A stretch of 64,000 bases of DNA from Micavibrio_A sp964539025 (GTDB lineage Bacteria; Pseudomonadota; Alphaproteobacteria; Micavibrionales; Micavibrionaceae): NCBI GenBank assembly GCA_964539025.1, contig CAZIFA010000002.1, forward strand, positions 248,001-312,000. The letters run 5' to 3'. A model generated the notes under the pieces. It was not told the origin of the DNA and did no database searches. It saw nothing but the letters and a program-made list of their open reading frames with translations. Both the position numbers and the translations under genes were made by a program. Below, piece after piece: positions 41,681 through 50,432 of the stretch (its first letter is position 1; every line of letters begins with the position of its first letter).

Positions 41681-42273
41681 AGAGTGCCTTTAGTCGAGGG
41701 CAATTGACCTTGCGCGCGCGGATCGATTTCAGTCGCCATGCGCAGTGCTTTGGCAAAAGCCTTGAAAACGCTTTCAATGCGGTGGTGATTGTTTTCCGCG
41801 TAGAGATTTTCAATGTGCAGGGTTACGCCCGCCGCTTGCGAAAATGCCTGGAAGAATTCGAAGAACAATTCTGTTTCCATCTGTTCGCCCAAGCGATCGA
41901 TGGTGAATTTCACGTTCCACACAAGATAGGGACGGTTCGATAAATCGAGAGCAACGCGCGACAGCGCTTCATCCATCGGAACATACGAATGGCCATAGCG
42001 ACGGATACCCGCCTTGTCACCCAGCGCTTCTTTCACTGCTTGGCCCAGCGCGATGCCGGTGTCTTCCACCGTGTGATGGCAATCGATTTGTAAATCGCCG
42101 CGACAGGAAATGGTCAGATCGAACAGGCCATGCTTGGCCAGTTGTTCAAGCATATGGTCGAAGAACGCGATGCCGGTCGAGATCTGCGCCTTGCCCAAGC
42201 CATCCAGTCCCACGGTTACGGAGATATCGGTCTCTTTGGTTTTACGTGTGATCTGCGCGCTTCTTTGCGTCAT
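41677..42273 (-). CDS. hisB: HisB, imidazoleglycerol-phosphate dehydratase
   Basis: A 198-residue monofunctional IGP dehydratase. Both metal-binding halves are visible: FFDHMLEQLAKHGLFDL and IDCHHTVEDTGIALGQA, later NHHRIESVFKAFAKAL. The manganese-binding HHxxE motifs are intact. There is no fused phosphatase domain, so histidinol phosphate must be dephosphorylated by another protein. The stop overlaps that of hisD by four bases (convergent). Just 20 bases upstream on the same strand ends the TerC-like gene. Confidence 0.96.
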   Translation of the reverse strand: MTQRSAQITRKTKETDISVTVGLDGLGKAQISTGIAFFDHMLEQLAKHGLFDLTISCRGDLQIDCHHTVEDTGIALGQAVKEALGDKAGIRRYGHSYVPMDEALSRVALDLSNRPYLVWNVKFTIDRLGEQMETELFFEFFQAFSQAAGVTLHIENLYAENNHHRIESVFKAFAKALRMATEIDPRAQGQLPSTKGTL

Positions 42274-42293
42274 AATTTCAAGGTCCTTATTAC

Positions 42294-43283
42294 TTACTTA
42301 TTGCTGCGTGTCTTAAACATCGAAAGCAATATACCGCCCGCCAGCAAACCGACCGTCATACTGAGCGAGAGAAACGCTGGCAGATGATGGCCCGATAATT
42401 CGACATAGATAACCTTCGCGCCGATCAGGATCAGGATCAGCGAGAGCGAGTATTTCAGGTATTCGAAGCGGTGGATAATATGTTCGATGGCAAAAAACAT
42501 GGCCCGTAATCCTAAAATGGCGAATATATTCGCCGTGTAGACAACATAAGGGTCCGTGGTGACCGCAAGCGCGGCGGGCACGGAATCAAACGCAAACATA
42601 ACATCGGTCAACTCGATCGTGCACAGTGTCAGGAATAGCGGCGTGGCATAAAGAAACACCTTATCCGACCCTACTGCTTCTTTAAGGTGCACAAAAAACT
42701 TGTTGCCGTGCAACTGGTCATCAACCCGCAGGTGCTTCTTTAAGAACTTCACATAGGATTTTTGTGTGTAGTCTTCTTTTTCTTCCGTGTCCGTTTTCAA
42801 AAGCTTGATACCTGTGAGGATCAGGATAGCGGCGAACAACAATAGCACCCACGCATATTCCTGTACCAAGGCGGAACCCGCCGCGATCATGATGCCGCGC
42901 AGCACAACCACGCCCAAAATCCCCCAGACCAGAACCCTGTGCTGGTATTGGCGCGGAATGGCAAAGGAAGAAAATATGACGGACATAACAAACAGATTAT
43001 CCATCGATAGACTAAGCTCCAGCAGCCAGACCGTGTAATAATCCGCCGCTTGTGCGCCGCCGCTGCTATGCCAGACCCACAGGCCGAACAGCAAACCAAG
43101 AGAAGCATAGATCGCGGACAGGCGCAGGGATTCTTTAAGTTCGATTATATGGTCTTTTTTGTTGAGGACGAACAAGTCCACGAACATCAACGTAAAGACC
43201 ACGCCCAAAAACAGGCCCCAGAGCCATATCTGCTGGCCAAGAAAATCCTGATATAAAAACGAAGTAAGCGACGCTAAATCCAT
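42294..43283 (-). CDS. TerC/Alx-family membrane protein
   Basis: A 329-residue protein with about nine membrane helices and the TerC signature acidic helices: LLELSLSMDNLFVMSVIF and LCTIELTDVMFAFDSVPAAL. The middle loop (TDTEEKEDYTQKS) is charged. Alx of E. coli and relatives export Mn(II) to protect against excess; with MntH/MntR elsewhere in the window this may be the efflux side of manganese balance, which is inference. The frame opens at 43343, but the ATG at 43283 begins the hydrophobic family sequence. No manganese riboswitch is recognisable in the short upstream gap. Confidence 0.9.
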   Translation of the reverse strand: MDLASLTSFLYQDFLGQQIWLWGLFLGVVFTLMFVDLFVLNKKDHIIELKESLRLSAIYASLGLLFGLWVWHSSGGAQAADYYTVWLLELSLSMDNLFVMSVIFSSFAIPRQYQHRVLVWGILGVVVLRGIMIAAGSALVQEYAWVLLLFAAILILTGIKLLKTDTEEKEDYTQKSYVKFLKKHLRVDDQLHGNKFFVHLKEAVGSDKVFLYATPLFLTLCTIELTDVMFAFDSVPAALAVTTDPYVVYTANIFAILGLRAMFFAIEHIIHRFEYLKYSLSLILILIGAKVIYVELSGHHLPAFLSLSMTVGLLAGGILLSMFKTRSNK

Positions 43284-43373
43284 GGCACCTATCGTACAGG
43301 CTCCGGCATGGTCATGCAACTCTTGAAGTCCTTGAGGCCGCACACATTTTCGCCATATATTGCACGCGAAGGA

Positions 43374-44387
43374 TTATTCCGCCGCCATGCGGGGCTGATC
43401 GGTGTTTTCTAAAGATAACCCAAGCTGCATGCTTCGCCGGACCACAGGCTGGAGCTTTGTGATAGCTTTCCAGTAGGAAGACGACACGACCGAGACTTGT
43501 TCAGCCCTGTGCAGCAGCAAAGAAATTCTATGTTCTCCGGATTGCGTAAGATCAGCATCTTTTCCGTGAATAAACGGGCGTACAGCCAGTGCTAAAATTT
43601 CTTTATTATTTGCCGCTCCTTTTATTTTAGCGGCTAACACCGGGTCCTTGCTATCGCATAAAATGGCGGGTGTCACGTGCTGATGACACGCTTCAACAAA
43701 AACGTCCTTCCCCGCGCACAGGAACTGACGCATACCTCTTTTTTGGCCAACCTCACGCAGCGGCCTGACGATGACAATGACGGGTTCCGTCATGATGCCT
43801 GTACCGTGGCTGTAATCATTGGCACGGACAAGCAGATCATTATATCGATGTTCTCCTTTGAACAAATCTCCCCATTCATACTGACTGCCCTGATAATTAA
43901 CGATGATCTCTGCCGCACCCTCGCCATCCAGCGATTCAAAATTTTTCTCCACGAATCCGATTATATCTTCCAGATTGGAATGCGGTCTTATATTACGCGT
44001 TTTGGATACGGCGCCGCGTTGCTGTTCTGTCAGCCAACCGTAATCCGGATAACGATCAACCTGAGCAGAACCCAATGGAAAATCTATTTTTACATGAAGA
44101 ACATCGCCCACTAGGTTTGTGTATTCGACATTCTCATGCGCAATGCGCGAATAGTTTTTAGGGCATCCCTTGCGATGTTCGGATGACGGATTTTTAACGA
44201 AAGTTTCAGGCCTATGCTCGGTGTTTGCATTGGCATCGACTGCTCTGCGAAAATGCATCGTACAAGGGCAGATTTCATCGCCACATTTATATTTACGGTC
44301 ATAGCGCGTCCTATCAGTGACCTCGGAAGCGTGCAGCATTCCAAGATATTTATCGGTTAGCGGATCGTATGATTTGACGCGTCTCAT
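43374..44387 (-). CDS. Unknown protein with CoiA-like cysteine cluster
   Basis: I do not recognise this 337-residue protein as a whole. Residues 35-75 contain CGDEICPCTMHF, then FVKNPSSEHRKGC, an arrangement of Cys and His resembling the zinc-finger N-terminus of CoiA-type proteins. The remaining 250 residues show no signature; a C-terminal half with repeated VIVIVRPL and ILALAVRPFI suggests alternating beta strands. No signal peptide. It is a single leftward gene between the Smr gene and the TerC-like gene; function is open. Confidence 0.55.
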   Translation of the reverse strand: MRRVKSYDPLTDKYLGMLHASEVTDRTRYDRKYKCGDEICPCTMHFRRAVDANANTEHRPETFVKNPSSEHRKGCPKNYSRIAHENVEYTNLVGDVLHVKIDFPLGSAQVDRYPDYGWLTEQQRGAVSKTRNIRPHSNLEDIIGFVEKNFESLDGEGAAEIIVNYQGSQYEWGDLFKGEHRYNDLLVRANDYSHGTGIMTEPVIVIVRPLREVGQKRGMRQFLCAGKDVFVEACHQHVTPAILCDSKDPVLAAKIKGAANNKEILALAVRPFIHGKDADLTQSGEHRISLLLHRAEQVSVVSSSYWKAITKLQPVVRRSMQLGLSLENTDQPRMAAE

Positions 44388-44504
44388 GGCCCTTTAAATA
44401 CCTCAAAATGCCTTTTTGATCAAGAATTATGCAAAATAAAAAACCAGACTCGTCAGAAAACCCGCATTAACCTTTTAACTATTAACGCTTTACGGGCCAA
44501 ACCG

Positions 44505-45065
44505 TCACGCATAATCCCGCGTGCGTTTCAAATAGATATAACACGCACCCGTCCCGCCATGCCTAGGCGCCGCATCAAATCTTTTAAGCACGATATCCCT
44601 TAGCGGCGGCATAGATAACCACATAGGGAGTTTCTGCCTGAGCACCCCGACGCTATCCTCCACACCCCGCCTGCCCTTACCGGTAATCACAAGAACGCAT
44701 CTTTTGCCGCTCGCATGCGCCGCTATCAGAAAGCTCTTCAAAAGCTCATGCGCCTGTTCCTGATTATAGCCATGCAGATCGAGCGTTCCTTGCACCGGCA
44801 TCTGCCCGCGCCGCAGACGCAGTTCCGTGCGCGCATCAAGCTGTGGTGGTTGCTCTGAAGAAGAGGATGCGGTGCGCGGGAGTGGCGGGCTTTTTACTGC
44901 CCCGCTTTCCTGTCTAGGCTTTCGCGAAGGAGCATCTTTTTCAGGCTCATACACCACCACCCCCTCCAGCGGCTCTATATCGCGCGTGAATTCCTTCCAG
45001 AGCTGAAAATCTTCCGGTCCCAGCCCGCCGCCCTTACCCGATCCTTTGCGTGTTTTATCGCCCAT
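44505..45065 (-). CDS. Smr-domain protein
   Basis: A 186-residue protein. The first 95 residues are charged, proline- and serine-rich and probably disordered. The C-terminal Smr domain carries LDLHGYNQEQAHELLKSFL and VITGKGRRG, the LDxHG and TGxG signatures of the nicking-endonuclease-like Smr family (as in YdaL/SmrA), found in RNA quality control and DNA processing. The frame is open to 45314, but the extra residues overlap the divergent gene, so the ATG at 45065 is chosen. Divergent from the next gene, 70 bases apart. Confidence 0.88.
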   Translation of the reverse strand: MGDKTRKGSGKGGGLGPEDFQLWKEFTRDIEPLEGVVVYEPEKDAPSRKPRQESGAVKSPPLPRTASSSSEQPPQLDARTELRLRRGQMPVQGTLDLHGYNQEQAHELLKSFLIAAHASGKRCVLVITGKGRRGVEDSVGVLRQKLPMWLSMPPLRDIVLKRFDAAPRHGGTGACYIYLKRTRDYA

Positions 45066-45135
45066 ATTCCAAAAACTTTTTCTTTTGCCGTTCGTTAAGG
45101 CATAATAGCAGAACAAACGGACGGATACAGGCCAG

Positions 45136-45876
45136 ATGATTTTCTTTCGCATTGCACGCATCTTCACAGGAACCCTTCTCTTCCTCGCCCTGCTGTTCCC
45201 TGCCGCCGTGAAAGCCCAGACCGATGACGGTTCCGCCATCGGCGAAGATGTAGCCATCGCCTTTTTCAAAGCCGCTGGCGAAAATCCCGATTTCGATTTA
45301 TGGGCGAAGAACACGCGCGATTACAAGCGCGCCGCGCCCGCCCGCGCCAATGAAATACTGGATAAAGAAAAACAGCGCCTGATGGTGAAATGGCGTGAAT
45401 ATAAATCTGCAGAAGACGTTTTGGACATACGCGGCAATGTTTCGGTTGAACTCAAATCCACACTCGCCAAAGACGGCACGCAACATTACTGGATGTATCT
45501 TTCTTTCGAGGCAGGCGACATCACTTACTTTCCTTTCGAGTTTCAGGATTATAAATTCGCGGTGATTCCGCAGCAGATTGAAACGTTGATGATTCAAGAA
45601 ATACGCGAAGAACAACTGAACCTGATCCGCAATGATTTCGGTGGCGCGATGAGTGGCAGTGCCTATCTCTATCTTCAACTCAAACCCGTCAAAGCCTATA
45701 TGCAACAGCCCTATACCATCGACAACACAGAGCAATGGGCACTGTTATGCGATATCGCCACGCTTTCGCTTGTCTCGATGAAAAAATCCGGAGCCTTGTG
45801 GAATTACGGCGCCGACTGGTATGTATCGCCAGCCACCGAAACGTTACGTGAGCTTTATGCGACCCCTTCCGAATAG
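45136..45876 (+). CDS. Secreted protein of unknown function
   Basis: A 246-residue protein with a clear signal peptide (residues 1-28, ending AVKAQ). The mature protein has no motif I can name; it has several aromatic-rich strands (YWMYLSFEAGDITYFPFEF, residues 118-136) and one cysteine near the end (ALLCDIATL). It is transcribed divergently from the Smr gene and stands alone. Predicted periplasmic. Codon use is like the housekeeping genes around it. Confidence 0.7.
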   Translation: MIFFRIARIFTGTLLFLALLFPAAVKAQTDDGSAIGEDVAIAFFKAAGENPDFDLWAKNTRDYKRAAPARANEILDKEKQRLMVKWREYKSAEDVLDIRGNVSVELKSTLAKDGTQHYWMYLSFEAGDITYFPFEFQDYKFAVIPQQIETLMIQEIREEQLNLIRNDFGGAMSGSAYLYLQLKPVKAYMQQPYTIDNTEQWALLCDIATLSLVSMKKSGALWNYGADWYVSPATETLRELYATPSE

Positions 45877-46023
45877 GTCCTTGGAACGCCATTTCTAACA
45901 ACCTGATTTTACACGGTATTTCATGCCGCTGTGGGTCTGTATGCGGCACGGCTTCGTAATTTTATTACGTCGTGCTATAATAAAATGGCGGCAACCAAGT
46001 AACACACGAAAGGATCGTATCCC

Positions 46024-46593
46024 GTGTTTTCGCAACTCGGCCCCCTTTTCAGGACCCATCTCCGTCAGGCGGAGCATGCCGACACGCGCCTTGAAATCCG
46101 CCGCGATGAAAAGCACGATCAGGGCAAAAAACAAGAATACGAACCCGAAAGCGACGATGATTCCACCCTTTGGGAAGACAGCACATCGGTGAGCGTCGAA
46201 GCACTGCGCGCCTTTCTGATAGGCTTTTTAAAATCGCGCGGCGATGCCGTGCCCGAAGCCACGCTGGCGCAAAATGATGGGGTTCAGATAACAAGCCCTG
46301 AATATCGGCCCCCTGTCAGCACCCGCGCTGCGCAGGCCGTAAAGGCGTACAGCTCGATGGCTGCCCAGATGGCACCACCCTCGACGCCACCGGAACCACA
46401 GAAAGTCGAGCAGGAACAATCGCTTGATCTGGTCGACCTTCTTCATGCCGATGAAATCCGCACCATGCATGTCCTGATCACAGAACTGGATGCGCTTTCA
46501 CGCAAAGGCGTTCAGACTCTTATCATAAATAAAGCGGAAACTTTTCTCGAAGCGCTCGTACAGGCCGTACGTCTGGAAAAAACCAAGGTGTGA
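46024..46593 (+). CDS. Unknown acidic/proline-rich protein
   Basis: A 189-residue protein I do not recognise. It begins with MFSQLGPLFRTHLRQAEH, continues with a charged low-complexity stretch rich in Asp/Glu/Lys (residues 25-55), a helix (VSVEALRAFLIGFLKSRGD), a proline-rich linker (about 118-130), and a C-terminal helical segment (about 135-189). No signal peptide. It ends two bases before the stop of the convergent winged-helix regulator. Confidence 0.6.
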   Translation: MFSQLGPLFRTHLRQAEHADTRLEIRRDEKHDQGKKQEYEPESDDDSTLWEDSTSVSVEALRAFLIGFLKSRGDAVPEATLAQNDGVQITSPEYRPPVSTRAAQAVKAYSSMAAQMAPPSTPPEPQKVEQEQSLDLVDLLHADEIRTMHVLITELDALSRKGVQTLIINKAETFLEALVQAVRLEKTKV

Positions 46594-46595
46594 TT

Positions 46596-47198
46596 TTAGC
46601 CTGCTAACTTATAGCCATCTTCGACGGTCAGCAGGATGACGGGGCTTGAAGGATCGGCTTCGATCTTTTGTCGTAAACGATAGATATGCGTCTCGAGCGT
46701 GTGTGTCTCGACCCCTTCGGCATAGGCCCAGACATTTTCCAGCAGGCTTTGCCGTGACATCGTATGATTCTTGGATTCCTTGAGGTAGCGCAGGATTTCC
46801 GTTTCTTTTTCCGTCAGACGCAACGGGCTTTGACCGGGCGCCAGCCAAAGGCTTTCGCGCGTGTCCAGCGTGCAATCCCCGATTACGATTAACGCCGGAA
46901 CCGCGATCAGCGACTCAATTTGCCGCCGTAAAATATCCGCCAGCGCGGCAGCTCGAAGTGGCGTTTTTAAAACACGTACACCTTCTCCTACGTCTCCATC
47001 ACCCAAAAACAAAATTTTCGGCGCGTTATCCGGTGCTTTAAACGTCTTTGCATCCCCGGCGACCAGCATAAGCGCCGCCTTGTTGACTGACTTCCCGGCT
47101 GTTTCGGGCTGACCGCCCGCCAGATGGACGATATCGGCCAAATAAGCCGCTTTCGCCGGGCTGCGGGCAAAAATTTCTATGATCGGCAGGTCCGGCAT
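46596..47198 (-). CDS. OmpR-type winged-helix regulator with degenerate receiver
   Basis: A 200-residue protein. The C-terminal 95 residues form a Trans_reg_C winged helix: LRLTEKETEILRYLKESKNH, MSRQSLLENVWAY, and VETHTLETHIYRLRQKIE with DGYKL at the end. The N-terminal half has the size and strand pattern of a receiver but lacks the acidic pair and the phospho-Asp, so control is unlikely to be by standard phosphorylation. A redox or ligand signal, or constitutive binding, is possible. No kinase gene is adjacent. Divergent from the next gene, 125 bases apart. Confidence 0.8.
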   Translation of the reverse strand: MPDLPIIEIFARSPAKAAYLADIVHLAGGQPETAGKSVNKAALMLVAGDAKTFKAPDNAPKILFLGDGDVGEGVRVLKTPLRAAALADILRRQIESLIAVPALIVIGDCTLDTRESLWLAPGQSPLRLTEKETEILRYLKESKNHTMSRQSLLENVWAYAEGVETHTLETHIYRLRQKIEADPSSPVILLTVEDGYKLAG

Positions 47199-47323
47199 GG
47201 ACGGTTTTTCCTTTTATATCCGTATCTTTACGGCGCTTTCCTTCACTAACCCATTGATTCGGCAATGTCCAGCGCTGGCACGGGCTTTGCAATTCTAAAT
47301 GTTTAGGAGACCCAAACAAGGCC

Positions 47324-47980
47324 ATGATTGACCAAACCGCCAATTTTGCCGCTACGCCATCCCGGCCGGATGCCACCTACCAATCGTGGCAAGGCTCGAT
47401 GAAAAAGACCGTGATGCGCTACGACCCCGAGGCGCGCACCGCGGCGCCGATGCCCTGTTTTGGCAGCATGGTCCATGAAACCGCGCTGGCCGCGCAAAGC
47501 CACAACGCCTACGCCCCCGGCACCGCCCTCGGTGCTGATAGCAAAACGCCGGATATCAACTATGACCAGCCGAACAGCGGCGACGATGCATTTTCTTTTG
47601 GCGATGTGATTGACATGATCAACCCGCTGCAACATCTTCCGGTGATCGGCGCGCTGTATCGTAAATTCACAGGCGATACGATCAAGCCGATGAGCAATAT
47701 TATCGGCGGCGCGATCTTTGGCGGACCTATTGGAGCAGTATCCAGCACCGTCAACGCCGTCGTAAAAAGCACGACAGGAAGAGATATCGCCGAGAACGCA
47801 TTCGCTATGGCTGGCTTTGACATTACACCAGAAGGCACAAAAAAACCTGATCTCGTCTATAGCAACGCGTCTGCCAAAGATGCTGCAAATATTTATGCAA
47901 GCGTCGATGCAACTTTATCGTCACGCGGCGCAAGAAATTTTGCGACGACAAAATCCTCCACGCAATCCTGGAACGCTTAA
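47324..47980 (+). CDS. Conserved-type protein of unknown function
   Basis: A 218-residue protein. Residues 95-155 (VIDMINPLQHLPVIGALYRK, then TGDTIKP and IIGGAIFGGPIGA) form a block that I know from uncharacterised alphaproteobacterial proteins, a weakly hydrophobic glycine-rich segment perhaps associating with membranes. The N-terminal 90 residues and C-terminal 50 residues look unstructured. No signal peptide is visible. It ends three bases before the stop of the convergent yggS gene. Confidence 0.7.
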   Translation: MIDQTANFAATPSRPDATYQSWQGSMKKTVMRYDPEARTAAPMPCFGSMVHETALAAQSHNAYAPGTALGADSKTPDINYDQPNSGDDAFSFGDVIDMINPLQHLPVIGALYRKFTGDTIKPMSNIIGGAIFGGPIGAVSSTVNAVVKSTTGRDIAENAFAMAGFDITPEGTKKPDLVYSNASAKDAANIYASVDATLSSRGARNFATTKSSTQSWNA

Positions 47981-47983
47981 GTT

Positions 47984-48643
47984 TTAACGTGCACCGAACA
48001 GCGCAGTTCCTATGCGCACATGCGTGGCACCGAGCGCTATAGCTTTTTCAAAATCAGATGACATACCCATACTCAAATGCTCAAGGCCCAATTCCCCCGC
48101 GATTTTTTTAAGCAATGCAAAATGAAGCGCAGCAGGTTCATCTTGCGGCGGAATGCACATCAGCCCGGTAACATTTAATGCGCATTCATTGCGGCAAAAC
48201 CCAAGAAAATCTTTTACCTCACGCGGCGCGATCCCGGATTTTTGTTCTTCTTCGCCGGTGTTGACCTGAATAAAACACGGCAGCGCCCTGCCCTGCTTTT
48301 TCATCTCCTCCGCAAGCGCCTGCGCAAGTTTTTCGCGGTCCAGCGTTTCGATGCAATCAAACAACGCTACCGCCTCTTTCACCTTGTTGGTTTGCAACGG
48401 ACCAATCAGGTGCAGGCTTATGTCCGAACGTGTGCGTTTTATCTCCGCCCAATGCTCCTGCGCTTCTTGCACCTTGTTCTCACCGAACAGGCGGTGACCT
48501 GCGTCCAGCGCGGCGCGAATTGCATCGGCGCTTTGCATCTTGGTGACGGCGACGAGCTTGGCCGCGCCCTCTTCCCGTCCGGCCATGCGTTCAGCACGGC
48601 GGATCTGGTGATGAATATCTTTAAAATTGTCGGTTATGGCCAT
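47984..48643 (-). CDS. PLP homeostasis protein YggS
   Basis: A 219-residue PLP-binding TIM-barrel protein of the YggS/PROSC family, which keeps pyridoxal phosphate balanced and has no known enzyme activity. The PLP lysine lies in KLVAVTKMQS, followed by FGENKVQEAQ, HLIGPLQTNK, and the phosphate-binding SMGMSSDFEKAI and VRIGTALFG. In alphaproteobacteria it is commonly near the DUF3576 gene and leuS, as here, though a porin has come between them. Confidence 0.94.
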   Translation of the reverse strand: MAITDNFKDIHHQIRRAERMAGREEGAAKLVAVTKMQSADAIRAALDAGHRLFGENKVQEAQEHWAEIKRTRSDISLHLIGPLQTNKVKEAVALFDCIETLDREKLAQALAEEMKKQGRALPCFIQVNTGEEEQKSGIAPREVKDFLGFCRNECALNVTGLMCIPPQDEPAALHFALLKKIAGELGLEHLSMGMSSDFEKAIALGATHVRIGTALFGAR

Positions 48644-48650
48644 AAAGGAT

Positions 48651-48740
48651 TTTTAACACGAAGAACACGAAGTGCACAAAGAATACGAAGTTTTTATTGT
48701 CTTCGTGATCTTCCCAAACTTTCTCTACTTCGTGTTAAAA
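48651..48740. repeat. 90-bp hairpin repeat built of ACGAAG units
   Basis: The ends TTTTAACACGAAG (48651-48663) and CTTCGTGTTAAAA (48728-48740) are perfect reverse complements over 13 bases; the inner parts pair imperfectly through iterated ACACGAAG, GCACAAAG, ATACGAAG units against TCTTCGTG and CTTC units. It lies just upstream of the yggS start and downstream of the porin terminator. It is similar in unit sequence to the hairpin at 38923-39015, with a different outer end. Confidence 0.85.
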
Positions 48741-48772
48741 TTCTGCTTTCTCTGTATAGTTTAAAAACAAAA

Positions 48773-48797
48773 AAAGGGCGCCGCGAGGGCGCCCTTT
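48773..48797 (-). terminator. Rho-independent terminator of the porin gene
   Basis: A perfect 10-base-pair stem AAAGGGCGCC / GGCGCCCTTT with a five-base loop; read leftward it is followed by a T-rich run (TTTTGTTTTTAAA). It lies 23 bases after the porin stop codon. Confidence 0.88.
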
Positions 48798-48819
48798 CTA
48801 AATTTATGTCGACTTCTGA

Positions 48820-50061
48820 TTAGAAGTTGAACTGAACGCCGCCGAGAACGGAGGTGCCTTCAACATCGCCCAGAATGCCTGGCAGTTCGTGCTGGATATA
48901 GCTAACCGAACCACGCAGGGTCAGACCTTGCGTAACCGTGTAGACAACGCCGCCCGTATAACGGTCGGTTTCGATGTCGCCAACGCGGTCATTCATGTCG
49001 ATTTCGTTGTTCAAGTAAGAGATACCGAACTGGAAAGGACCCGTGGTGTAATCGCCGCCGAGAACGATCGTTTCGGAGTCGAGGTTGTCAACACCGGATA
49101 CGTTTTCCGTTTCGGTCCAGATACCACCGATGCCGAAAGCGCCGATGTCAAAGTCTGCACCAACGTTCCATTGGCCGATAGCATCTCTTCTCGTAGCAAA
49201 GGTCGTAGCAAGCGCATCGCGTTCGATACTAACATGGGTGTAACCCGTGCCGAGTGCGAAACCGATATTGTTGAACGTGCCTTCGTAACGAAGAGCGCCT
49301 TCCCAAGCATCGCCGAGGTTGTCTTCGGTGTCGTCATCGGCAAAGCCGCCGATACCTACGCCGTTAACGCCCGTGCCAGCGCCTTCAACTAAGTTAGACG
49401 CAACATCTGGCGTATAGGACGCGCCAAATTGGAAACCAGACCAGTTCGGAGACAGGTACGTGATTTTCTCGTCTTGACCTGAAGCATCGTTTGCGTAGTC
49501 GACAGCCTGGCTGCGAAGCAGGTTCGCCATATCATCCGTCGTGCCTAACATACCATCGATGTCCAGCAGAAGGTTTTGCGCTGTTTGAAGCGGGCTCATA
49601 GAAGCACCGTTTACTTGCTGACGATTCAGCGTAGCAACGTTGTAGTTGATCGGGTTGATGTACTGACGAAGACCGTCGATGTTGGCATCAGCGGAAGGAG
49701 CAGCCACCTGCAGAAGGTAGTTAGCGCCGTCTTCGGAACCAAGGTTTACGCGGCCGAGGGAAGAAGCCAAGTACAGGTAGGATTCTTCAACTTGGAAAGA
49801 GTCCGCGCCATCTACTTCGGATTCAACATGAAAGCCGTAGGTCAGACCATTGTCTGCCGTGCCTTCAGCGTTGAAATGAAGTTCGGATTCGCGCAGCATA
49901 TCGAAATCGCGTGCGTCTTGACCGGCAGCCTCATCTTGATCGAGCCAGCCGACATAGTTTTTCGTGTGACCGCCAACCGTAACGTCAACTTGAGCCATTG
50001 CAGGAGCAGCGGCAAAAGCAACGCCGACGAGGGCAGCACTGCAAAGCAGAATTTTTTTCAT
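48820..50061 (-). CDS. Outer-membrane porin
   Basis: A 413-residue porin with signal peptide MKKILLCSAALVGVAFAAAP and cleavage after AMA-Q. The mature part is rich in aromatic-alternating strands and acidic loops, lacks cysteine, and ends GGVQFNF with the terminal Phe used by the BAM machinery. It resembles alphaproteobacterial general porins of 16 strands. Two ATGs are possible: GGAGG lies one base before the ATG at 50067 and seven bases before that at 50061; the latter spacing is ideal, so 50061 is chosen. A strong ribosome-binding site, terminator and its own long upstream region suggest high expression. Confidence 0.9.
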   Translation of the reverse strand: MKKILLCSAALVGVAFAAAPAMAQVDVTVGGHTKNYVGWLDQDEAAGQDARDFDMLRESELHFNAEGTADNGLTYGFHVESEVDGADSFQVEESYLYLASSLGRVNLGSEDGANYLLQVAAPSADANIDGLRQYINPINYNVATLNRQQVNGASMSPLQTAQNLLLDIDGMLGTTDDMANLLRSQAVDYANDASGQDEKITYLSPNWSGFQFGASYTPDVASNLVEGAGTGVNGVGIGGFADDDTEDNLGDAWEGALRYEGTFNNIGFALGTGYTHVSIERDALATTFATRRDAIGQWNVGADFDIGAFGIGGIWTETENVSGVDNLDSETIVLGGDYTTGPFQFGISYLNNEIDMNDRVGDIETDRYTGGVVYTVTQGLTLRGSVSYIQHELPGILGDVEGTSVLGGVQFNF

Positions 50062-50432
50062 TTTCATTCCTCCAAATATTTGAACGATTTCTTAGAGTGA
50101 CCCGAGGGGATCGATATAAGAAAACCACCCGGAACCCTCCGAGTGATGTTGATCATTTAGTCGGAAACGACCGTTGGGGTCAACGTGTGTGGAGGGGGTC
50201 AAGTGCATTTCGTACGTGTCTGTGGTAATTGTGCAACATGACATTCCGTCAGCGTTAATATTATTATGTCATTAGAATATCTTGCCGTGGAAATACTCAA
50301 AAGGCCGCGGAATTCCGGATAGGGGAGGACAAAAAAATTTCCGGGCGCTTGCCCCTTGAGCGCCGTCTACGGGCATGGTAATCAATCCAAATCTTAACAG
50401 CGCGAAGACCTTTGCAAGGAGCCACAGACATC
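50062..50432. other. Divergent regulatory region between porin and DUF3576 genes
   Basis: These 371 bases hold the leaders and promoters of two divergent genes. Near the porin is the GGAGG ribosome-binding site; further up is a long 5' region with imperfect inverted repeats (GGGTTCCGGGTGG and CGGAGGGTT-type segments read leftward around 50130), as often seen in regulated porin leaders. Near the DUF3576 gene lies an AAGGAG site at about 50416. No gene is evident. I could not assign operators. Confidence 0.45.

Noticed and set aside
43284..43373. A yybP-ykoY type manganese riboswitch before the TerC/Alx-like gene.
   Set aside because: The gap is only 90 bases and I could not find the conserved helices or loop sequences.
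44466..44487. Closely spaced TTAA motifs as a CtrA binding site.
   Set aside because: Spacings between the TTAA words are 3, 4 and 11 bases, not the seven of the CtrA consensus.
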